Positions 23,224 to 35,435 of a DNA stretch of 64,000 bases are shown one piece after another. Source of the stretch: Channallabes apus. Its lineage: Eukaryota; Chordata; Actinopteri; Siluriformes; Clariidae. Both the position numbers and the translations under genes were made by a program. The stretch spans positions 14,662,727-14,726,726 of the forward strand of contig CM060112.1 in the NCBI GenBank assembly GCA_030522415.1, given 5' to 3'. Below the pieces are notes generated by a model. That model worked only from the letters and a program-made list of their open reading frames with translations. It was not told the origin of the DNA and ran no database searches. Each line of letters begins with the position of its first letter. Position 1 is the stretch's first letter.

Positions 23224-24151
23224 AATCCTCGCCCATTCTTCTTTGCAAAACAGCTCCAGCTCAGTCAGGTTAGATGGACAGCGTTTGTGAACAGCAGCTT
23301 CCAGATCTTGCCACAGATTCTCGATTGGATTTAGATCTGGACTTTGACTGGGCCATTCTAACACATGGATATGTTTTGTTTTAAACCATTCCATTGTTGC
23401 CCTGGCTTTATGTTTAGGGTCGTTGTCCTGCTGGAAGGTGAACCTCCGCCCCAGTCTCAAGTCTTTTGCAGACTCCAACAGGTTTTCTTCCATGATTGCC
23501 CTGTATTTGGCTCCATCCATCTTCCCATCAACTCTGACCAGCTTCCCTGTCCCTGCTGAAGAGAAGCACCCCCAGAGCATGATGCTGCCACCACCACATT
23601 TGACAGTGGGGATGGTGTGTTCAGAGTGATGTGCAGTGTTAGTTTTCCGCCTCACATAGCGTTTTGCATTTTAGCCAAAAAGTTCCATTTTGGTCTCATC
23701 TGACCAGAGCACCTTCTTCCACATGTTTGCTGTGTCCCCCACATGGCTTGTGACAAACTGCAAACGGGACTTCTTATGGTTTTCTGTTAACAATGGCTTT
23801 CTTCTTGCCACTCTTCCATAAAGGCCAACTTTGTGCAGTGCACGACTAATAGTTGTCCTATGGACAGATTCCCCCACCTGAGCTGTAGATCTCTGCAGCT
23901 CGTCCAGAGTCACCATGGGCCTCTCGGCTGCATTTCTGATCAGCGCTCTCCTTGTTCGGCCTGTGAGTTTAGGTGGACGGCCTTGTCTTGGTAGGTTTAC
24001 AGTTGTGCCATACTCCTTCCATTTCTGAATGATCGCTTGAACAGTGCTGCGTGGGATGTTCAAGGCTTTGGAAATCTTTTTGTAGCCTAAGCCTGCTTTA
24101 AATTTCTCTAACTTTATCCCTGACCTGTCTGGTGTGTTCTTTGGACTTCAT
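23224..24151 (-). pseudogene. Tc1-like transposase, copy 3 (broken)
   Basis: Starting from ATG at 24151 on the minus strand (MKSKEHTRQVRDKV), a one-base insertion near 24107 shifts the frame. The main body then reads IPRSTVQAIIQKWKEYGTTV (helix-turn-helix), GRPPKLT, then WSDET (first Asp), then FG followed by an in-frame TAA at about 23668-23670. It continues with NDPKHKA (second Asp) and [10 protein letters not shown] (Glu). The C-terminus is interrupted by the LINE after CKEEWARI, and the last residues lie at about 22110-22197. There are therefore three independent lesions. Confidence 0.85.
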
Positions 24152-24520
24152 GGTGTTGTTGCTCCCAATATTCTCTTAGACAACCTCTGAGGCCGTCACA
24201 GAGCAGCTGTACTTGTACTGACACAAGATTACACACAGGTGCACTCTATTTAGTCATTAGTACTCATCAGGCAATGTCTATGGGCAACTGACTGCACTCA
24301 GACCAAAGGGGGATGAATAATTACACACACCCCACTATGCAGTTATTTATTTGTAAAAAATGTTTGGAATCATGTATGATTTTCATCCCCCTTCTCACGT
24401 GTACACCACTTTGTATTGGTCTTTCACGTGGAATTCCAATAAAATTGATTCCTGTTTGTGGCTGTAATGTGACAAAATGTGGAAAAGTTCAAGGGGGCCG
24501 AATACTTTTGCAAGTCACTG

Positions 24521-25494
24521 CACTTAATTACAATGTATCATAATTCTGTGTTTTGCAACCTGAAGCTAAATTACAGAAGTATTAGTATTTATAGTAAACT
24601 ACTTTCTACATAGGGGTTTGGAGCAACTTTACACTCTGACTTGGAGTCGAATAGCATTACAGAGATTTTCTAACTGTGACTGTGCTGACGTGTTGGAGTA
24701 AGTTTGTAAAATATCAGAGAAGACTCAAACTTTCAGACGGAAGAGTTTAGTATAAACTCTCCGGCCTTACAGTCGCACATGAACAAGTTCATGCTCTCAA
24801 TGAGACAAATAAAACTGACAAGTCCTCACTTTGTCATTCGATGCATATGTGGTTTATGATTTTAATCAGCTTGACTGATTGATGATGATATTTTGCATCT
24901 TTTCACTGTATAGTCTACATTCATATTTCAAGCCACATTGCCTGATTTATTTATTTATTTTTTTTGTCGAATTGGATTTGTATGTCATGTTTAACATTCA
25001 TAATTGACTTTTAATCTGACTCTAATGTGGACGCATCTGCTCTCTAAAACACACGGATATCTCTTTGCTCGTACCTTCTAACTTTGTGTTTTAGCTGTTA
25101 TTCCTAGAGGTCAAATATGGTATAAATTTCGTTTGTTCTGATTCACGTCGTGTGACCACATATGGGATATTTATATCTGATCTAGAGCTACGTAGGAAAG
25201 TGAATGAAATCTGATCAGGAAAACATCAGATTTGTGCGTTCAGACAGCCCTAAAAAATACAGGTAACAAATTATAATTGATGCGCTTTCGGGTCATTATG
25301 TGAACATAACGCCATATTTAGGTTTTTTGACACTCATGATTTTTTTTCTGTCTGTAGATGTTTTTCTGATTGGTTTACATTATTATTGCTCTTAACCTGT
25401 ACACACTTTACTGTATGTAGAAGCTTCACAATTTAACACCCGAGTACGTACAGTGATTACATCATCACTCAAAAATACAGCAAAAGATCTGCAG

Positions 25495-25556
<62 letters not shown>

Positions 25557-25886
25557 TGTCTGTGTCTTTGTGTTTTTGGTTTTGCACACACAGTGAGAGT
25601 ATATTAATGCGTGTTGGCATCGGGGTCAAGCAGAGTAGATAAAGGTCACGCCCCTGGCTTTTATTTTATGTCTAGGGTGCCTGGTTTCCACGGCTCCGTT
25701 CCTGCTCTGTCCTTCAGTGCGACCCAAACACCGGTTCTGCTGGTGTTCGCTGAAATCAGGCGAGTTTACTGACCTGCATGTGATGAGCCACATCACAGCT
25801 GTCACTTCATATCCATTTTTCAGTTTCTGTGCTCCACCTAATTTAGTTCTTTATTATACAAGCTTGTTACAACACATGAACAAGGT

Positions 25887-25929
<43 letters not shown>

Positions 25930-26007
25930 ACGTACACAGAGGCTGTAAATTATTAATGTTTTCTCTCCCACCGCTCTTAATGATGTCTCCAGGGTAGTAG
26001 TTTGGAA

Positions 26008-26064
<57 letters not shown>

Positions 26065-26355
26065 GGTTATACGCTCTGCTGTCTCTTGGTTCCCTCTTTG
26101 ATGTCTCCCATTCTCCATGGTAGTTCCTCCTCTCCTACATGACAGCATTGATGCTCTCTTATCTCTCTCTGACTGCACACACCTGTCCTTCATACGCCTG
26201 TCAATCCAGCGGTCTCTCTCTCTCTCTCTCTCTCTCTCCATGCACTCTGTGAGCGCCTCTAACCTGCTGAATGTGTGTGAATGTGTGCGTGTGCATGCTT
26301 GTGTGTGAGAGTGATTGAGCGCATGTGACTGTTTTAGTGTGCTAAATGTTAGCAC

Positions 26356-26357
<2 letters not shown>
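24521..26357. other. No gene; dense microsatellites
   Basis: A CT repeat lies at about 25498-25558, CA at about 25889-25925, GT at about 26010-26054 and CT at about 26214-26238. A sequence near 25140-25255 (GATCAGGAAAACATCAG, then GTGCGTTCAGACAGCCCTA) resembles the right edge of an interspersed fish repeat. No coding signal was recognised. Confidence 0.55.

Positions 26358-26432
<75 letters not shown>
26358..26432. repeat. Long GT microsatellite
   Basis: About 74 bases of uninterrupted GT repeat, able in principle to adopt Z-DNA. Confidence 0.97.
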
Positions 26433-26434
<2 letters not shown>

Positions 26435-26639
26435 CCTCTGCACATCACACAGGAGCACTCTGCTGGTGCAGTGGATCAGTGCGGGACACACAGAGGTTAT
26501 TCTGTCCTCCGTCTCTCTCATGAACAGTCCCACAATTCCCCACATTATACAAAAACTTCAAAGACTTCCTGTGTTCCACAACATTCCCGAGGCTTTTAGC
26601 CGGCTCATGTCAGCTTTTCCCCATGCTGAGAACTTCCTC

Positions 26640-26644
26640 TCTCA

Positions 26645-26702
<58 letters not shown>

Positions 26703-26776
26703 CTAGATATTTTTGTATTCTCTCTCTGTTCTCTCATATCCACTCTGCCTTTTTTTTTTGCTTTCTCTTATCTCCC

Positions 26777-26874
<98 letters not shown>

Positions 26875-26877
26875 ATC
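26640..26877. repeat. Long CT polypyrimidine tract
   Basis: Two long CT arrays (about 26649-26697 and 26776-26869) in a pyrimidine-rich stretch. The outer hAT element begins immediately after the second array. Confidence 0.95.
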
Positions 26878-27950
26878 TAGGGCTGAAACGATTCCTCGAG
26901 TAACGCGAGTAATTCGATTACAAAAATGATCGAGGCAAAATTTTCTGTCTCGAAGCTTCTTTAATTAATAAATTAATTAAAATCATTTAAAGCGGTTATT
27001 TGTTTGGCGTGACACAGCGCACGCCGCCAGTAAACTCCGATGAAGAAGAAGCGCTTACGTCACCCACAAAGCGGAAGGAGACGCAAACAGTTAGCAGCGT
27101 ATAGATTTGAGGGAGCGTCCTGTTGCGTCCTGCAAAATGGAACGGACGCGTCTACTCTCTAAAACACATTGATATGTCTTTGCTCGCACCTTCTATTTGA
27201 AGGGAGCGATAAAAATATATTAATTTATTCTAATGTTTGCCCTAGTCTTTTTGATACTTTGGTGCGCACCAAACGTGTTCGGTTCGTTTGCGTTGATGTG
27301 AACACAATCTCGGTACTTTGGTTTGCGCCAAATCAATCGATCCGAGACCTGCCTGAAGGTGTGGTCTCGGACCGCTTTATCCGCTCTACTTTGGTACGGT
27401 TCGTCTGGTGTGAAAGCAACCAAACCAAATCTGATGAAATGGTATAGTTTTTAATGCACTTTGGGTATAAGACATACGGGGTTGTGGGTAAAATTCTTTT
27501 CACTTCCTGTTGACTCCATAAAATTTTTCAAGCTGTCGACTCACGATGAAATCAAACCGCGGAGAAACGTGGAGTGCCGAAGAAATTATTATGACAATTT
27601 CATAACAAGTCTATGCCTCTCTGTATTCAGATTAAAGATGAAAAGTGTGTGGCTGGGCTGTTTTGAAAGGACAACGGATTACCGGATGGATCTGCAGGAA
27701 GATCGCCGGCTAATAACAAAATGATCATTCAGGAGGGAGGGTCTCTTCTCCCTGAAGTGGCACGAGATGAATAAACCAGGAAGCTGGTTTGCAGTCGCAT
27801 CCGCGAATCGTGTTCGAAATTAATTATCTGAAAATAATGATTTGCACGTACAATGCAGTGCGCGAGGATCAGCGCCATGAGCGCAAAGCAAAGCTGTTCC
27901 TCCATGATTATTGAAAGTGGCGCGATTTTCTGAAAATAGTCTGTTTCCGG

Positions 27951-29067
27951 TAGGGTTGGGTATCGTTTGGGTTTTTTTCGATACCGGTGCCAAATCGATA
28001 CTTTGAAAACGGTACCGGTGCCAAAACGGTGCCTGAACCGATACTTTTAAGCCAAAAAATTATAGTGGATGACTCAAGAATTAATTTTTATTGAACAAAA
28101 AATTTTATGCTTAAAATTGAACAATATATTAAAAGTTTAAAGTATATATGAATATGTAAGCTTCAAATTTTAGCAATTCTTTTGCAGAAATTTCACCATA
28201 TTTGCCTTTTCTGTCAAAATACGACTCCTTTCCTGACTTATTGCTCTGCACAGGACATGCATAGCCTTCTTTACAATAGTAAATGGGGTCACTGTTGTAG
28301 TGCTACTAGTACAGGCTGGAAAGCCATAATTATAAACACAATCCATGTTACATTAGTTTTTTACAAATCGTTTGACTATTTGTTAGCATGAATGCAAGAT
28401 TAGCATTTTGCTATTAACGTTACATTATCCTACTACTAACCTGCGGAAAGTCTGCTGTCGGCATCATAATCTCTGACTCCTTTTTACTACAGTTGGTGTG
28501 ACTGGGACTGAGGGTCGTCCACACTGATAGCGCCAGCTGTTGTCCGCAAGCTGTTAAACACGGTGCCTCCCTCTGCTTTTAACTTTATTCCGTCTGCCCT
28601 CAAATGTTTCATTAGATTTGACGGGTTTCCGCCTTTACACGCAACTGCTGTGAAACATTTGCTGCACGTCGCGGTGTCTGAATCCTTTCTTGTGAAATAC
28701 AGCCACACTTTCGACCGTTTAGTTTTAGGCATTTTAACGAGAGGTGTTTACTTTAGCATGCTAAGCTATCGGTAGACCGCCTGCTGCCGTCAGAGCGAGT
28801 GTAACGTTAGTTACTGCATTCACGCGCATCTCGGATGGTCTCTCATTTCCGGATGATTTGTGCTTTTACTTTTTTTTTATTTAATCTAATAAACTATTAA
28901 TCTACAAAAATATATGAATCTAGAGAACAAATATTTCAATCGACAGTTCAGGCATTTAAGTGGCACCGAAATGAGGCACCGAAATTCGCATTCTGTTTCG
29001 GTCCGGTACATACCGGTTCTATAGGTACCGGTGCCGTATTGGCACCGGGTTTCGGTACACAACCCTA
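27951..29067 (-). mobile_element. hAT element, innermost layer
   Basis: The 1117-bp element begins TAGGGTTGGGTATCGTTTGG and ends with the partial complement (minus strand TAGGGTTGTGTACCGAAACC). The flanking 8-mers GTTTCCGG (27943-27950) and GTTTCCAG (29068-29075) differ at one base. Copies of GATACCGGTGCC/GGTACCGGTGCC are present at both ends. The interior has a BED-finger frame on the minus strand and no catalytic domain. Confidence 0.85.
28487..28732 (-). pseudogene. BED-finger fragment of hAT transposase
   Basis: This 81-residue frame starts MPKTKRSKVWLYFTRKDSD, has the Cys pair CSKC, and continues GGNPSNLMKHLRADG. The second zinc-binding His expected after HLRAD is replaced by Gly, so the finger is probably broken. 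Nothing resembling the hAT catalytic domain follows. The start lies in the upstream half of the element, as expected for the first coding exon of a hAT gene. Confidence 0.7.
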
Positions 29068-29603
29068 GTTTCCAGTGCCGATGGGCTTCGCAGCCTATTT
29101 TGGTTCGTTTAGAACTCTGCATATGTGAAAGCAAACCGTACCCACTTTACTACAGAGTAACATTTTACTGACTGGTGCGGACTAAAGCAATCGAACTATA
29201 GGTGTGAAAGCACCCTTAGTCATTTGAAATACCTTTTTTGTTTTTGCATCTGAGAAAAGGCTTTAAAATACGCATGTATGGCTCTGTAATGCACTTTATT
29301 CATCTCAGTTAACTTTAAGTTATTCCTTGTATTATAAATAATGACTGTTTATTTTTGATAAAATGCTGTATACATTTAAAAAAATAAAATTATGATTTTT
29401 GGAAAAAAGAAAACCAATTAATCCTTGTTTCTCTTATATATTTTACATTGCTGTTTAATTAAGCAAATGTACATTTTATCCGATTACTTGATTAATCTAT
29501 AAAATTTTTGGTAGAATACTCGAATACAGAAATATCACAGCCCTACTGTTATCATCAGCCTCTTTCCCTGTGTTCATTTTGTACTTTTTTTCATTTCTCT
29601 TTG

Positions 29604-29715
<112 letters not shown>

Positions 29716-30980
29716 AGCATCATTCTCCGTTTCCCCCTCTGCATTTTGCTCCTTTATCATTCTCTTTCTTTATTGCTCATTCTCATCCTCTCTCTCTTTA
29801 TTGCTTTCTTTCATCATTTTCTCTTTGTCTCTGTTTTCTTTCCACTTTTGCTCTTTTTCTTCTCCATCTCTCTATGTACCTCCTTCTTATGCTCCTCCGT
29901 ATCATCTCTCTCTCTGTATCACATTCTTTAAGTCTGCTCTGGAGTGTGATTGCTGGTCATAGCGCTGTTTTGCTGAGGTTTAATTAATCTTATGGAATGA
30001 AAGAAAAGACGATTCGTTCAGTAGTTGTACTTGTAGCCTCAGTATTGAAGGAAAACATCCACATGGAATTACTATTCAGAAATATTCAGGATAATCGCAG
30101 AGTTCCCGAAATAGTAGTTTTCTTTATTCACCACAAAGTTTTTTTTGAGAGAAGAAACATTTGAAAAACGAGACGCTGGTGGCGGTTCTGCACGTCTCAT
30201 GCAGTCCGGAGGGATTGAAACGACAGTGAAGCTCGAGGTCGCACAGTGAGGCGGTGACAGCTAGATGGCAACAGAACATCAAGTGATGAATGGAAGCATT
30301 CAGGCTTTATTTGTCCATGTGGAACTGTCCCCTCCACCAGATTTAGTCTAATGAGCTGTTACTGGAGTTCAGTAAAAGAGATTTTATTGATGCTTTCGCT
30401 TGAGTCCTCATCCGCTTTTTAATAGAAGCATCTCTTTTAATACAGATTAACCTTAATCCATCAGATTCACAACTGAATCTGCATCAGCACCAGTCATCCT
30501 CAGATCCTCATTCATAAGTGCAATCCTCACCACCTCACCCTCACTTCCTGTCCCATGCTTCATGACTGCATCAGTCACGTTTACAAGCCCATGTGCATGT
30601 TTGTATGTGTGTATAAAAGTTAGATTTAAGGGCATTTGGAGGACGAGCATAAGGTGTGAACTGTGTTGAGTAATTAAGGCGATTCTGGAGAGATGTGTGC
30701 CATGGCCACGGCCCGGGGGGGGGGGGGGGGCGGAGGTTTGGCTCAGCTGCTGGCTCTTTTTGCCACTTCTCTCGAAGGTTGTATGTTTTAGGTACATGTG
30801 CCTGTGTGCACTCATCTTGGTGACCCAAGAGAAACAAGCTGGCCGTTCCCATTCGTTTGGATAAAATATGAACTGAACTCGAGCTTATGCAGCGCCGTCC
30901 CGTGTGCTTTCATGGCTGGCCATTTATTCATGTCTTCATATTACTGTTGTTTCTCCATCTGCTGCACTGAAATGCACATA
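29716..30980. other. No gene; pyrimidine-rich start, poly-G run
   Basis: Pyrimidine-rich sequence continues to about 29930. A G run lies at about 30714-30730. Frames of about 90-120 residues near 30453-30852 on the minus strand show no recognisable domain and partly span the G run, so I do not call them. Confidence 0.45.
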
Positions 30981-30984
30981 TACA

Positions 30985-31260
30985 CTTAGCGCTGGGCCAG
31001 AATATACCTTTCACTGTAATACCGGTACAATGTTGGGCAATGATAAGAAAATGAATAAAACGCGCATGTGAAATGGTGCAACTTTAGTGGTGTGGAACTG
31101 GTTTGGTTTTCGCCCGTCAGATACCCAACAAAGCACAATTTTTTGTAGAACATGCAAGCGGGTCATCGTGGCGAAGGGAGGAAACACCACAAACCTATTT
31201 CATCATTTAAAGCTGTTAAAGCACGTGAAAAAACCTCCATGAGCAGTAGCATCATTTATC
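30985..31260 (+). pseudogene. hAT left end with BED-finger fragment
   Basis: A degraded terminus TAGCGCTGGGCCAGAATATACC is followed by an open segment at about 31088-31230 that reads VVWNWFGFRPSD, then CRTC (Cys pair), then AKGGNTTNLFHHL, a BED finger like that at 11725. No start codon, catalytic region, right terminus or target duplication was found. Confidence 0.6.
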
Positions 31261-31439
31261 CATGTTTTTTATCCATACATTTTTTGTAATTTAATTCTAA
31301 AAGTGAAGCCCTCATTTATTCTAGATTCATTACACATGAAGTGAATTATTAAAAACTTTTTAAAATTTTATTTTGATTACACCATTTAAAAAAAAATAAA
31401 TAAATCCTGTATCTCGATATATTGAATATTTTCAAAAAT

Positions 31440-32010
31440 CTACATTCAATTCAACTCAAACGTTCATTTTTGCACTCAATACTTGGTCGGCCCTCGTTTA
31501 GCTTGAGTTAGTGCACCAACAAGGCGAGGCGCATGGCGGTGATCAGTCTATGGCACTGCTCAGGCGTTATTGAAGACCAGGGTGCTTTGATAGCAGCCTT
31601 CAGCTCGTTTGTATTGTTGGGTCGAGCTTTTCTCGTCTTTCTCTTGACAAAAACCACATAGAGACTCCGGTCAGGTGAGTTGTAGTTGTCTGGCCAATGA
31701 AGCACAGTAATATCATGGTTAGAAAATCAGTAAGTGGTAGTTTTTGACCCTGTTGGCAGGAGCTCATTGCTGCTGGAAATCAGCCCCTACATACAGTGAA
31801 GCTCGTCAGCAGCCAGAAGCATGACATGCTCTAAAATTTCCTGGTTAGACACCCGAGTTGACTTTGGACTTTAATAAAACAAAGTTGTCCGACACCACCG
31901 GGGTGACATGGCGCCCCAAATCAGCACTGACTGTGGAAACTTGACTTCACACTGGACTATTGCAGATTGGTTTCTCTGCCTCTTCAGTTTATCCAGACTG
32001 TCTTTGTAAA
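31440..32010 (-). pseudogene. Degraded Tc1-like transposase
   Basis: The minus strand preserves pieces of a Tc1-like C-terminal domain: RPNNTNELKAAIKAPWSSIT followed by PEQCHRLITAM (31508-31620). Upstream sequence matches the middle of a common fish Tc1 transposase (plus strand CCAAATCAGCACTGACTGTGG near 31917). Frameshifts are frequent and terminal repeats are not evident. Confidence 0.6.
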
Positions 32011-32325
32011 AGAAAAAGTTGTTTTAATCTTTTCAGATCAATTTGTTCATCTGTTCTCTCTTTCAGAGACATCCCTAATAAACAGAATGATTTGTTATCA
32101 ACGATGCGCTTGCGTTCAACATGTTCTTCGTTAGCTGTGTTAGAAAGCGAGGAACACGCTGCGAGTCCCAAGAAGGATGAGAGAAAGGGGGCGGGGCTTC
32201 CAGTTAACATGGGAGAGTTCAGCACACACGTGCACATGTCGTTCTAGATCAGCTCATGTGGTGTGTGTTTGAGTGAAAACATGAACATACCAGCATATTC
32301 AGATGTTAAATGTGTGAAGCTCAGG

Positions 32326-32656
32326 TAACGTACCGTAAACTCACCTGAGGATATCGTGATGAGATTTTAAACTTCATTAATTAAAAATAAGGCAAACCAC
32401 CAGATGCGTGTTCGTAGAGTAGCTTTCGGCTCTGCAGTGCGATGTTTCACATCCTGCGTGGCGCACTGATTGCACAATATTATTTTCTCTTTATGAGCTG
32501 CTCGGTTTTGCGTTCGTGTTCTCACAAGCGAGTGTGTTCCTGCTAATGCATCCAACTGCGACAATATTAACGTACCGTAAACTCACCTGAGGATATCGTG
32601 ATGAGATTTTAAACTTCATTAATTAAAAATAAGGCAAACCTTATTTTTAATTAATG
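32326..32656. repeat. 73-bp direct repeat plus perfect 18-bp hairpin
   Basis: Bases 32326-32398 and 32568-32640 are identical over 73 bp, 242 bp apart. The second copy is followed directly by an exact reverse complement of its last part: CATTAATTAAAAATAAGG (32617-32634), a 4-base loop, then CCTTATTTTTAATTAATG (32639-32656). A direct copy joined to an inverted copy is a typical scar of replication template switching. Confidence 0.9.
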
Positions 32657-34930
32657 AGGAGCAGGAGCTGGTGATCAATCAGAAATTATTGGTAACAAGA
32701 AGTAGAACGCTCACTAATGCAAAAGAATATATATTATATATATTAATTGCAAATATATATAAATATATATTTATTCCAAGCGAGTTCTTCAATATTTGGT
32801 GACATAAGTTTAAAACTTTGTTAAAACTGTAACTTTTTTATAGACTTTTTAAAGGGCTGACGATAGCTAGGCTATGGTTAGCCAAAGTAGCCCTTCTTAT
32901 AATCTGGATTAGCCTTTAGCCTTTAGCAGCAACTGGTTAGCCTAGCCTTATTTACTGTAGCTCTTAAATATGGTGCGCAGAGAACAGCAGAACCTGTCAG
33001 GGGAAAGTCTCTGGGTATATACGAGGTCACAATAGGGTGGAAACCTGAATAGATTGTTTAAGATCCGTCTTAAGAACGTTTTATTACAATAGTCCTTTAA
33101 GTCCTATTTAATTGTTTCTCATGTAATTTAGCAACGCGTTCAGTCGACTCGTTGTTTATCCTGCAGAATGTTTTTTTTTTATTTTTTTTATTACACCGCT
33201 CTCGTGTAACTATTCTTATTTTATTAATACCTTCATTCTTCCTAATCAATCTTTTCCCTTTTTTTTTCCATGTCCTGGTCGTTATGGCGACGCTTGTGGC
33301 CCTTACAGGTAAGACCCACACCTCTTCTTCTTTTTCATCCCGGTTTGACCTCATCATTGTGTCAAGACATTTGAATTGCTCTTTTAACTTCATTATGCTT
33401 ACATTAAGTCTCAAAGTCTGTGTGTGTGTGTGTGTGAGCAGGAATCGAGGGATATTGGGTCAGAACTTGTTAAAATGTGTGTAATTGTGAGTGCTAGCGT
33501 GTGTGTGCGCACCAGCAGCACTCTTTTCTCTCTCTCTCTTTCTCTTTAGACTGACTAACCCAATTTCTGCCTCCTCTGAGGGATGAAAGGCAGCGTGATG
33601 TTTCTCTAACACACTCTCTACACTTTATCACTCCAGCTCCTGTGCCTCCATAGCACTCGCACACCACAAGTGCACTCATGTGTCGTTGCAAATGGATGAA
33701 TTCCTGTTTTCATTTGCAGTTATATAATTCCCCTGTGTCTGATATTGTTGTGAGATTTATATAAATATGAGTCGATGAGCAGAGCGGTGTTGAGTGTCTC
33801 GCGCTCTGCACACTGATCCCATCATCGTGGAGGAGCCGGCGTTGCTGGAGTCGTCGTCGTCATTGCTTCCTTTTTCATCAGCCATTTTTTATATTTTTTT
33901 GCATTTATGTTTAAGTGTGTGAAGACAAACCCTGTGCGTGTTGCAGCATTGTGTTTTCATATTTAATGTGATGCAGAGCAGGAATAACGTGTGTGTGTGT
34001 GGGAGGAGAAGCAGCTGCACTAGCCAAGGGTGTGTTCAAATACAGACTACATTAAACGAGAGCACCTCTTCCTTTTCTGTTCCTCTGCAGTGCCAGGTCC
34101 CATCTGGCTTTTGGTTTCCTGATCTCCATTTTTAATGCTGGCTCCCTAAACTCCTGGGCTCGGCAGGAAAAAAAAACAAAAACCCTCCTTGATCTGCCGC
34201 TTCCTTTATGTTTCCTCGTTGATCTGTAAAAAAAAAAGTCTCAGCGTAACGACCGCACCGCTGTCACACTTTCTCTCTTTTCTCCATCACCTCGTGAAGA
34301 TCACGCTGATAGGGATGCTGAGCAGGGATCCGAGTCTGGTGGGTTTTAGATAAGAACCCAGACTAGATCTCTCTCCTAGATTAATGATCATGTGGCCCGT
34401 CATGCCGACATTTTTAGTTTCAGTTCATATCCGCGTGTTTCATGGACGTGCAGGGGTTTTCATTCCAAATGTCCACAACTGCCCTTATTCCCAACTGCAC
34501 TGTTGAATCTGCCTTAACAAGACAGACCAGCTCAAAGTGAAAGAATCACTTCTGTCTCACGTACTACGACCTGATATCACAGTTACTTAAAAACAAAAAA
34601 TCCAGAAGAGGTGTGTTCAACAGGGATTAAAAAAAAAATCCCCCTTAAGCCTTTTATCTGGGATGAAAGTCTTGCCGCAGTGGATCCTGCTCGCTGTACC
34701 GAGTGGAGAACAGCCTGAAGAACACCTGCTTCAATCAGCGCATCACTCCATCTCTCTTTTCCCCGCCCACTTCTGTCCATCCTCCTCTCTTGTGTCTGAG
34801 CTCTCATCCTCTGTTCTCATTGTGTAACAGAATCCAGTTTTTTGTTAAGTCAGTGAGACAGAGAAAGTAAAAAAAGCAAAAAGAAAAGATTTTTTTTTCA
34901 TGCTTACATTTTTTTTAAATACCCTGACAG
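32657..34930. other. No gene recognised
   Basis: Mixed AT-rich and moderately GC-rich DNA with a short GT run near 33420-33438 and a poly-T near 33172-33190. Isolated splice-like sites (ACAG|GTAAGA at 33306; TTCCTCTGCAG at 34091) are not attached to convincing exons. Confidence 0.45.
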
Positions 34931-35435
34931 TAGGGCGTGCATCACGATTATTTTGCTCAAAATTTTATCACGATTAATAATGACGATTATTCCTATTATT
35001 ATTATTATTATTATTATTATATAAACAGTAAGACACAGGAAGACTCTTGTTTATGCAACTTTTGATCAGAAAAAAAAATGTTTTCACTAATTAATAACAC
35101 CTTCATAAGACAATTATTAAACATTTATTAATAAATAATAAACACTCACTTATTCTAAACTCATCTGGGTTCACAAACATTAACATAGTATGTGACTAAT
35201 CAAATATTTCTAAACTTTTAAATGTATCTAATTTGATAGATTAGCAGAATAAAAATGATTATTATACAGACACATGACTCATTGTCATTATAATGTGTCA
35301 TTATAATATCACTAAAACTACAACAATTATTAATATTTTTAAATTGTCAAATTGTTTCAATAAATCTGGGGGAAAAAAAACATAAAACTTATTGATGGCT
35401 AAATGAAGTCTGTGACCAAAGCCTCGGCCAGTTAT

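Larger units (their letters stand above)
21915..24520 (-). mobile_element. Older Tc1-like transposon split by a LINE (copy 3)
   Basis: The ends read CAGTGGCTTGCAAAAGTATT (left) and CAGTGACTTGCAAAAGTATT (right, minus strand). Left TA is 21913-21914; the right dinucleotide is CA, probably mutated. This is a different Tc1 family from copies 1 and 2. Removing the inserted LINE (22198-23223) leaves about 1580 bp, normal for Tc1. The transposase has a frameshift, a stop and the insertion, so the copy is dead. Confidence 0.9.
27236..29218. mobile_element. DNA transposon of unassigned class, middle layer
   Basis: The right side ends TATAGGTGTGAAAGCACCCTTAG. The left side contains repeated TTTGGTGCGCACC, GTTTGCG and TGGTGTGAAAGCAACC motifs. 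GATACTTTGGTGCGCACCA near 27258 is similar to the reverse complement of the right subterminal region (GATTGCTTTAGTCCGCACCA). This pattern is common in fish genomes; superfamily (for example PIF/Harbinger or Kolobok) is not decided. The left terminus is truncated or uncertain. Confidence 0.5.
26878..29545. mobile_element. hAT-like element, outer layer of a three-level nest
   Basis: The left end begins TAGGGCTGAAACGATTCCTC. The right end on the minus strand begins TAGGGCTGTGATATTTCTG. The flanks GTGTGATC (26870-26877) and CTGTTATC (29546-29553) agree at six of eight bases, so they may be a decayed target duplication. No transposase of this layer survives. Two further elements lie inside. Confidence 0.65.

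Noticed and set aside
25867..26448. 193-codon open frame on the minus strand
   Set aside because: It is built from TH/CV repeats of CA/GT microsatellites and ER repeats of CT tracts. No start context or domain; a low-complexity artefact.
33280..33306. Mini-exon ending in a strong donor ACAG|GTAAGA after ATGGCGACGC
   Set aside because: Only about nine codons and no partner exon or conserved peptide; a chance donor is more likely.
34070..34210. Acceptor-like TTCCTCTGCAG followed by an open frame
   Set aside because: The frame runs into a poly-A run and a stop with no recognisable protein; no matching donor.
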